Shown one piece after another: positions 58,205 through 64,000 of a stretch of 64,000 nt of DNA (positions are counted from its first letter, which is position 1; each line of letters opens with the position of its first letter). A program made the position numbers and the translations under genes. Where the stretch lies: assembly GCF_008831235.1 (NCBI RefSeq), contig NZ_WBKF01000001.1:682001-746000 (forward strand), read 5' to 3'. This DNA comes from Pseudoclavibacter sp. CFCC 11306 (lineage in GTDB: Bacteria > Actinomycetota > Actinomycetes > Actinomycetales > Microbacteriaceae). Under the pieces are notes generated by a model, which did no database searches, was not told the DNA's origin, and worked only from the letters and a program-made list of their open reading frames with translations.

Positions 58205-59401
58205 ATGAGCGCTTCGACACCAGAGGACGCCGCGCAGACCACTGAGGCGCCGAAGCCGGAGCCGACGACTCCGCCGACCACGCACGAGACAGACGTCATC
58301 GGCTCGAGCCACCATCGCATCCGCACCATGCGTCTCAGCACCGACAACGTGTTCGGCATCGCCTTTCTCGGCACCCTCGGCGTGCTCGTCGCCCTGGTGC
58401 TGGGGGGCATGGTCGCGACCAGCGGCATGGTCATCACCTACATCGGCGCCGCACTGTTTCTCGCGCTCGGGCTCGACCCTGTCGTTCGGCTGCTGTGTCG
58501 CACCGGGATGCCACGAGGCGTCGCAGTATTGGTGGTCTTTCTGTTCTTCGTGCTGGCCGTGGTCGGTGTCGTGCTGCTGCTGATCCCTGCGATCAACACG
58601 CAGGTCGACGAGGCGATCCAGAATACGCCGGTGCTCGTGCACGTGCTCACTCAGCAGGAGTGGTTTCAGAGCATCAACCAACAGGTCGACGGTGCTGCCG
58701 CGGGATGGCTCGACGCCGCGCAGCGCTTCGCCTCTGACCCGCAGAACATGCTGCAGGTGGCCGGTGGTCTCGTGACGGTGGGAACCGGCTTGGCCAACTT
58801 CATCGCGGCGACGGTCATCATCGTCGTGCTCACGCTCTATTTCATGGTGTCTCTGCAGGGTCTCAAACGGGGGCTCATCTCACTGCTGCCGGCTTCTCGT
58901 CGCAGCCGCTTCACTCGTCTCAGCGACCGCATCTTCGACAACGTCGGTAAGTATGTGATGTCGCAGACGATCATCGCGCTGATCAACGCGGTCTGCGCGT
59001 ACATCGCGATGTCGATACTGCAGGTGCGTTTCCGCGAGGTGCTCGCCGTCGTGATCTTCCTGTTCGCACTGCTGCCGCTGGTGGGCTCGCTGACTGCGGC
59101 GACGCTGACCACGCTGATGACGGTCGTGACTCAGGTATTGGCGAATCCGGAGAACGTGAACCTCTGGCCGGCGCTCTTCATCATGATCTACTACCTGATC
59201 TACATGCAGTTCGAGGCATATGTGCTCACACCGCACATCGTGAATCGAGCCGTACCGATTCCGGGGGTGATCGTGGTGATCGCCGCGCTGCTCGGCGGCA
59301 CGCTGCTCGGCGTGTTCGGAGCGCTACTGTCGATTCCGGTGGCTGCATCGGTCATCCTGCTGGTGCAGGAGCTCTGGGTGCCGCGGCAGAACAAACGCTG
59401 A
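58205..59401 (+). CDS. AI-2E family transporter (PerM/TqsA-like)
   Basis: A 398-residue polytopic membrane protein with about eight TM segments, typical of the AI-2E exporter/antiporter superfamily: GMVITYIGAALFLALGLDPVVRLLCRTGMPRGVAVLVVF near the N-terminus and a conserved C-terminal half (QTIIALINAVCAYIAMSILQVRF, FALLPLVGSLTAATLTTL, YMQFEAYVLTPHIV, ALLGGTLLGVFGALLSIPVAA). Members export signals, ions or unknown solutes. The start has AGAGGAAC upstream. The N-terminal 50 residues are Thr/Pro/Glu-rich and cytoplasmic. Confidence 0.86.
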   Translation: MSASTPEDAAQTTEAPKPEPTTPPTTHETDVIGSSHHRIRTMRLSTDNVFGIAFLGTLGVLVALVLGGMVATSGMVITYIGAALFLALGLDPVVRLLCRTGMPRGVAVLVVFLFFVLAVVGVVLLLIPAINTQVDEAIQNTPVLVHVLTQQEWFQSINQQVDGAAAGWLDAAQRFASDPQNMLQVAGGLVTVGTGLANFIAATVIIVVLTLYFMVSLQGLKRGLISLLPASRRSRFTRLSDRIFDNVGKYVMSQTIIALINAVCAYIAMSILQVRFREVLAVVIFLFALLPLVGSLTAATLTTLMTVVTQVLANPENVNLWPALFIMIYYLIYMQFEAYVLTPHIVNRAVPIPGVIVVIAALLGGTLLGVFGALLSIPVAASVILLVQELWVPRQNKR

Positions 59402-59410
59402 CCGCGTCAC

Positions 59411-60142
59411 TCACTCGCTGGGCGTCGGCCATTCGGTCGGCAGCGGGAGCGCGCTCGGGCGCATCGCACGCACGATCACGGTCAGCACCTCACGGGTCTG
59501 TTTCTCACCGATCCAGAGATGACGGCCGTCGGGGATCACGATGAGTTCGGTCTCGGGCACGACGCTGAACCGCTCTCGCGCCTCGGGCGGGCGCAGAAAG
59601 TCGTCGTTCTCTGGGATGACCGCGATGAGCCGTCGGCCGGCGCCGTGCCAGCGAGCGAGTTCGGGTGCAGTCGTGCGGTGCAGCGGCGGCGAGAGCAGGA
59701 TGGTGCCGTCTGCGGGATAGTCCAAACCGTACTTGAGCAGCAGCTCGGTGCCGAACGACCACCCCAGCTGCCAGATGTGCGGGAGCCCTCGCTGCTCGGC
59801 GAATCGCATGGCGGCTTCGACGTCGAACCGCTCGGTGATTCCATCGCCGAACGTGCCCTCGCTGGTTCCACGAGGGCTCGAAGTTCCGCGGGTGTTGAAT
59901 CGCAGCACGGCGATGTCAGCCATTGCAGGCAGTCGCCAAGCGGCCTTGCGCAGGATGTGCGAGTCCATGAACCCACCCTGGGTGGGCAGAGGGTGAAATG
60001 TCACCAGCGTCGCGGCTGGCTCCCGATGGGCCGGGAGCGAGAGTTCACCGACCAGGGTGAGACCGTCGTCTGTCTGCAGCGTGATCTCTTCGGCGCGTCG
60101 CGGCAGCTCGGTATTGGCACGGATCTTCTGCATGTCGCTCAT
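59411..60142 (-). CDS. Alpha/beta hydrolase (dienelactone-hydrolase-like)
   Basis: A 243-residue cytosolic alpha/beta hydrolase: oxyanion strand TLVTFHPLPTQGGFMDSHILRKA, nucleophile elbow GWSFGTELLLKYGLDYPA, acid in VIPENDDFLRPPEARE, and histidine in VIPDGRHLWIGE. It looks like the short bacterial 'alpha/beta superfamily' hydrolases of undefined substrate. The ATG at 60142 or 60133 may be used. Monocistronic, convergent with the AI-2E gene. Confidence 0.8.
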   Translation of the reverse strand: MSDMQKIRANTELPRRAEEITLQTDDGLTLVGELSLPAHREPAATLVTFHPLPTQGGFMDSHILRKAAWRLPAMADIAVLRFNTRGTSSPRGTSEGTFGDGITERFDVEAAMRFAEQRGLPHIWQLGWSFGTELLLKYGLDYPADGTILLSPPLHRTTAPELARWHGAGRRLIAVIPENDDFLRPPEARERFSVVPETELIVIPDGRHLWIGEKQTREVLTVIVRAMRPSALPLPTEWPTPSE

Positions 60143-60194
60143 GGGCGCACCTCGTTCTGATCAGCCAGCCGACCGACAAACGGCGAATCGGGTA

Positions 60195-60805
60195 TCAGTA
60201 CCAGCCGACCGACTGCGAATGACCCCAAGCACCGCACGGCGTGCTGTAGCGACCAGCGATGTATCCCAGGCCCCACTTGATCTGTGTGGCAGGGTTGGTC
60301 TGCCAGTCGGCCCCGGCGGACGCCATTTTACTGCCAGGCAGCGACTGGGGGATGCCGTAGGCTCCCGAACTGCTGTTCGTGGCGTTGACACGCCATCCCG
60401 ACTCTTTCTGCCAGAGGCTCACGAGGCAGACGAACTGGTCGGCTCCCCAGCCACGCGCCTGAACCTGAGCCCAAGCCTCAGCCTGGGCGCCAGTGGGATT
60501 CGGGACTGCTGCAGCTGCCGGAGCACTGCCTGCCGCGGCAGCAGCGTCGTCAGCTGGTTCTGCTACTGGTGCCGGCGGCGGTGCTGGTGTCTCGGCCTTC
60601 ACCAAGTCAGACTGCATCGAGATGACCGCAACCGCAGCCTGGACGCTCTGGGTGTCGATGGCAGTGTTGGACTCCTGCGATGCGGTCTCAGTGATCGAGG
60701 ACACCTCATCGGCATATGCGGTGTTGACTCCACCCGCTGCGACGAACATCAGTGCTCCCGCTGCCCCGACGGATGCGGTGCGGATGAATGCGCTCACGGC
60801 CGCCA

Positions 60806-60806
<1 letters not shown>
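60195..60806 (-). CDS. Secreted lytic transglycosylase-like protein
   Basis: The 203-residue product has a signal peptide (MAAVSAFIRTASVGAAGALMFVAAG, cleavage near AYA-DE), an Ala/Pro-rich linker, and a C-terminal lysozyme-like domain. Its features are SLWQKESGWRVNATNSSSGAYGIPQSLPGSKM (catalytic Glu candidate in KES), WQTNPATQIKWGLGYIAGRYSTPCGAW and a final SVGWY, as in actinobacterial aggregation-promoting/transglycosylase-like proteins. Two cysteines (VCLV and TPCG) may form a disulfide. Its ATG shares one nt with the stop of the rpf gene (TGATG). Confidence 0.85.
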
Positions 60807-62075
<1,269 letters not shown>

Positions 62076-62110
62076 AGCCCCATTCTGCCAAAGACCACAC
62101 AAAAGTGCGT

Positions 62111-63013
62111 TCAGGCGGCAAGCGTGGCGAAGAGCAGAAAGAGCAGAAAGGCCATCGGCATAGACGGAATGATGGCGTCCAGGCGGTCCATGAACCCGCC
62201 GTGACCGGGGATCCACCGACTCATGTCTTTGATGCCCAGCCAGCGTTTCAGCGACGATTCGAGGAGGTCGCCGACCGTCGCGGTGACCATCAGCAGCGGT
62301 CCGACGATCAGTCCCCCCCACCACGGCATACCCGCAATCGCCCAGACTGAGAGTATGCCGGCCACGGTTGAACTCACCAACGCACCGGCCTGCCCCTCCC
62401 AAGTCTTCTTGGGACTGATCCGCGGTGCCATGGGGTGACGTCCGAAAAGCACGCCGCTCGCATAGGCGCCGGTGTCATTGCATACGACCACGATGAGGGC
62501 GCAGATCAGCCACTCCACGCCGCCTTCGTGAGTGATCAGGAGTGCGACGGTCGAAAGACTCATCGCGATATAGACGATCAGCGCAGTCGACCATCCGACA
62601 GCCACCCAAGGCGACTGACCGCGGATGCTGTGGGAGACGATCTGCCAGAGGGCGGCCAGCACCAGTGCTGCGAGCCCGGCCCACAGCAGAGCCCATCCCC
62701 CACGGAGGAACGCGATACCCGGCAGCAGACCGGCGACGATCCCCAGCATCCATGGCGAGACCAAGATTGAGCGAAACAGCAGTGCTTGGGCGGTCTCTGC
62801 GACGGCGAGACCGGTCGCGGCCATCAGCACCACGACGAACGCATGCTGACTGAGCAGCAGACTGCCCAGCACTACTGCGCCGATGAGCAGAGCAACGCCG
62901 ATCGCCAACGGCAGGTTGCGTCCTGCCTTCTGCTCGAGGCGCTGGTTCGCCTGCTCGAGCTGTTCGACCAAGGCCCTCGCCTGGGCCTGATGACGGTCTC
63001 TGTTGGTGCTCAC
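62111..63013 (-). CDS. cdsA: Phosphatidate cytidylyltransferase
   Basis: It makes CDP-diacylglycerol from phosphatidic acid and CTP in the membrane. The 300-residue protein has about eight TM segments, the VCNDTGAYASGVLFGRHPMAPRISPKKTWEG block, and the family signature SSLKRWLGIKDMSRWIPGHGGFMDRLD. The GTG at 63013 is the most likely start, preceded by a cytoplasmic helix (residues 1-35). It follows frr by 28 bp; the pyrH-frr-cdsA order is the classical one. Confidence 0.92.
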   Translation of the reverse strand: MSTNRDRHQAQARALVEQLEQANQRLEQKAGRNLPLAIGVALLIGAVVLGSLLLSQHAFVVVLMAATGLAVAETAQALLFRSILVSPWMLGIVAGLLPGIAFLRGGWALLWAGLAALVLAALWQIVSHSIRGQSPWVAVGWSTALIVYIAMSLSTVALLITHEGGVEWLICALIVVVCNDTGAYASGVLFGRHPMAPRISPKKTWEGQAGALVSSTVAGILSVWAIAGMPWWGGLIVGPLLMVTATVGDLLESSLKRWLGIKDMSRWIPGHGGFMDRLDAIIPSMPMAFLLFLLFATLAA

Positions 63014-63041
63014 TGTGGTGTCTGCCAGTTGTGCTCCGAGG

Positions 63042-63596
63042 TCAGACCTCGAGCAGCTCGTTCTCTTTGCGCTCGAGTGACTGATCGATCTGCTCGACAT
63101 GCTGCTTCGTCACAGTTTCGAGGTCTTTCTCACCGCGAGCGATCTCGTCATCGCCGACTTCGCCTTTCAGCGCGTCGAAGTCGTCTTTCGCCTTGCGGCG
63201 CAGGTTGCGCACGACCACGCGCGCCTCTTCTGCCTTCTGCCGAACCAGCTTGACGTACTCTTTGCGTCGCTCTTCGGTGAGCTCGGGCAGCACGACGCGA
63301 ATGAGATCGCCGTCGTTGGTGGGGTTCACGCCGAGGTTGGGCTCGTTGCGAATCGCCTTCTCGATCTCGTGCAGAGCAGACTTGTCATACGGCGTGATGA
63401 TCAGAGTGCGCGCCTCGGGGTTCTGCAGCGAGGCGAGCTGCTGCAGTGGCGTGGGCGTGCCGTAGTAGTCGACCGGGATGCTGGCGAAGAGGGCGGGGTT
63501 CGCGCGCCCCGTGCGCACCTGTGCGAACTCGTCTCGTGCGACCTCGACCGCTTTGGCCATGCGCTGCTTGGTCTCGTCAATGATGTCTTTGATCAT
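63042..63596 (-). CDS. frr: Ribosome recycling factor
   Basis: It splits post-termination ribosomes with EF-G. The 184-residue protein matches throughout: [91 protein letters not shown], and the [13 protein letters not shown] helix. GAGGAGA precedes the ATG. 40 bp downstream of pyrH. Confidence 0.96.
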   Translation of the reverse strand: MIKDIIDETKQRMAKAVEVARDEFAQVRTGRANPALFASIPVDYYGTPTPLQQLASLQNPEARTLIITPYDKSALHEIEKAIRNEPNLGVNPTNDGDLIRVVLPELTEERRKEYVKLVRQKAEEARVVVRNLRRKAKDDFDALKGEVGDDEIARGEKDLETVTKQHVEQIDQSLERKENELLEV

Positions 63597-63636
63597 GATG
63601 TCTCCTCTGTGCCGATGCTCGTGGGTGTGCAGTCGC

Positions 63637-64000
63637 TCAGGCGTCAGCGCTGACCAGAGTGCCGATTTCGACGCCCTGAATGGCCCGTGCGATGTTTTCA
63701 TGGTCGTCCATGCCGAAGATGCGCATCGGCATGGCGTTGTCCATGCACAGGCTGAACGCGGTCGAGTCTACGACCTTCAGACCCCGCACCAGCGCGTCAG
63801 TGTAGGTGATCGCCTCGATCTTCTCGGCTTCGGGATGAGTCTTGGGGTCAGCGGTGTAGACACCGTCAACGCCGTTCTTGGCGAAGAGCACCTCGTCGCA
63901 CTTAATCTCGAGCGCACGCTGCGCAGAGACGGTGTCGGTCGAGAAATACGGCAGACCGGCACCGGCGCCGAAGACGACGACACGGCCTTTCTCAAGGTGA
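63637..64000 (-). CDS. pyrH: UMP kinase, partial (C-terminal 120 residues)
   Basis: It phosphorylates UMP to UDP. The frame enters from the window edge with [23 protein letters not shown] and continues as [57 protein letters not shown], the C-terminal core of bacterial UMP kinase. The N-terminal half lies beyond position 64000. First visible gene of the pyrH-frr-cdsA cluster. Confidence 0.93.
   Translation of the reverse strand, partial: HLEKGRVVVFGAGAGLPYFSTDTVSAQRALEIKCDEVLFAKNGVDGVYTADPKTHPEAEKIEAITYTDALVRGLKVVDSTAFSLCMDNAMPMRIFGMDDHENIARAIQGVEIGTLVSADA

Overview
The window is GC-rich DNA from an actinobacterium, most likely of the order Micrococcales and probably close to Microbacteriaceae. 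The evidence is the gene set: a fused 2-oxoglutarate dehydrogenase/decarboxylase (kgd), a SigR/RsrA-type redox sigma pair, a GuaB1-type IMP dehydrogenase relative, a resuscitation-promoting factor, ADP-dependent NAD(P)HX dehydratase, and DUF4192 and DUF6993 proteins that I know mainly from this group. Many genes are chained by 4-nt stop/start overlaps. Many transcription units appear leaderless, with a TANNNT-like -10 box only 6-9 nt before the start codon.

Layout. 0-9.4 kb: tesB, ettA, DUF6993 lipoprotein, ssb, msrA, an NCS2 purine permease, serA, tRNA-Arg(TCT), orn and tRNA-His(GTG), with repeat-filled gaps. 9.4-12.2 kb: an AT-richer accessory strip next to tRNA-His. It has a second copy of the tRNA 3' end (att-like), one serine esterase and a decayed IS3 transposase. 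12.4-19.9 kb: a CNNM/CBS membrane-protein pair, an ECF-like sigma factor with a membrane partner, a patatin, a DCC-family protein and a zinc metallopeptidase. 19.9-22.9 kb: a sulfur-stress cluster with two CstR/CsoR-type operators, a CoA-disulfide reductase-rhodanese fusion, a CstR-like repressor, a 53-codon Cys-rich gene carrying an in-frame TGA where a CxxC cysteine is expected, and a thioredoxin. 22.9-31.9 kb: rmuC, a DsbA-like protein, a methyltransferase, a YrdC-like protein, a NUDIX protein and gatCAB. 31.9-41.4 kb: a sugar MFS transporter, a guaB1-CNNM-CNNM operon and kgd. 41.5-47.4 kb: sigR-rsrA, aroA-rsgA, hisN and a DUF4192 protein. 47.9-58.0 kb: one long minus-strand operon running from a three-TM DUF8094-like protein through a thioredoxin/TPR protein, cysteine desulfurase, mnmA, ligA and an M18 aminopeptidase to nnrD. 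58.2-64 kb: an AI-2E family permease, an alpha/beta hydrolase, two secreted muralytic proteins, a DivIVA-domain protein, cdsA, frr and a partial pyrH.

The most interesting point is the sulfur cluster. Its small gene is intact apart from a TGA at codon 10 in a C-x-x-[TGA] motif. A short hairpin begins 11 nt after that TGA, the distance known for bacterial SECIS elements, so it is either a candidate selenoprotein or a very fresh nonsense mutation. Other signals worth following are two independent families of dispersed palindromic repeats, GGTTCTGCAC-type repeat clusters, the tRNA-His integration scar, and duplicated CNNM gene pairs. No CRISPR array, complete prophage, complete insertion sequence or restriction system is present.
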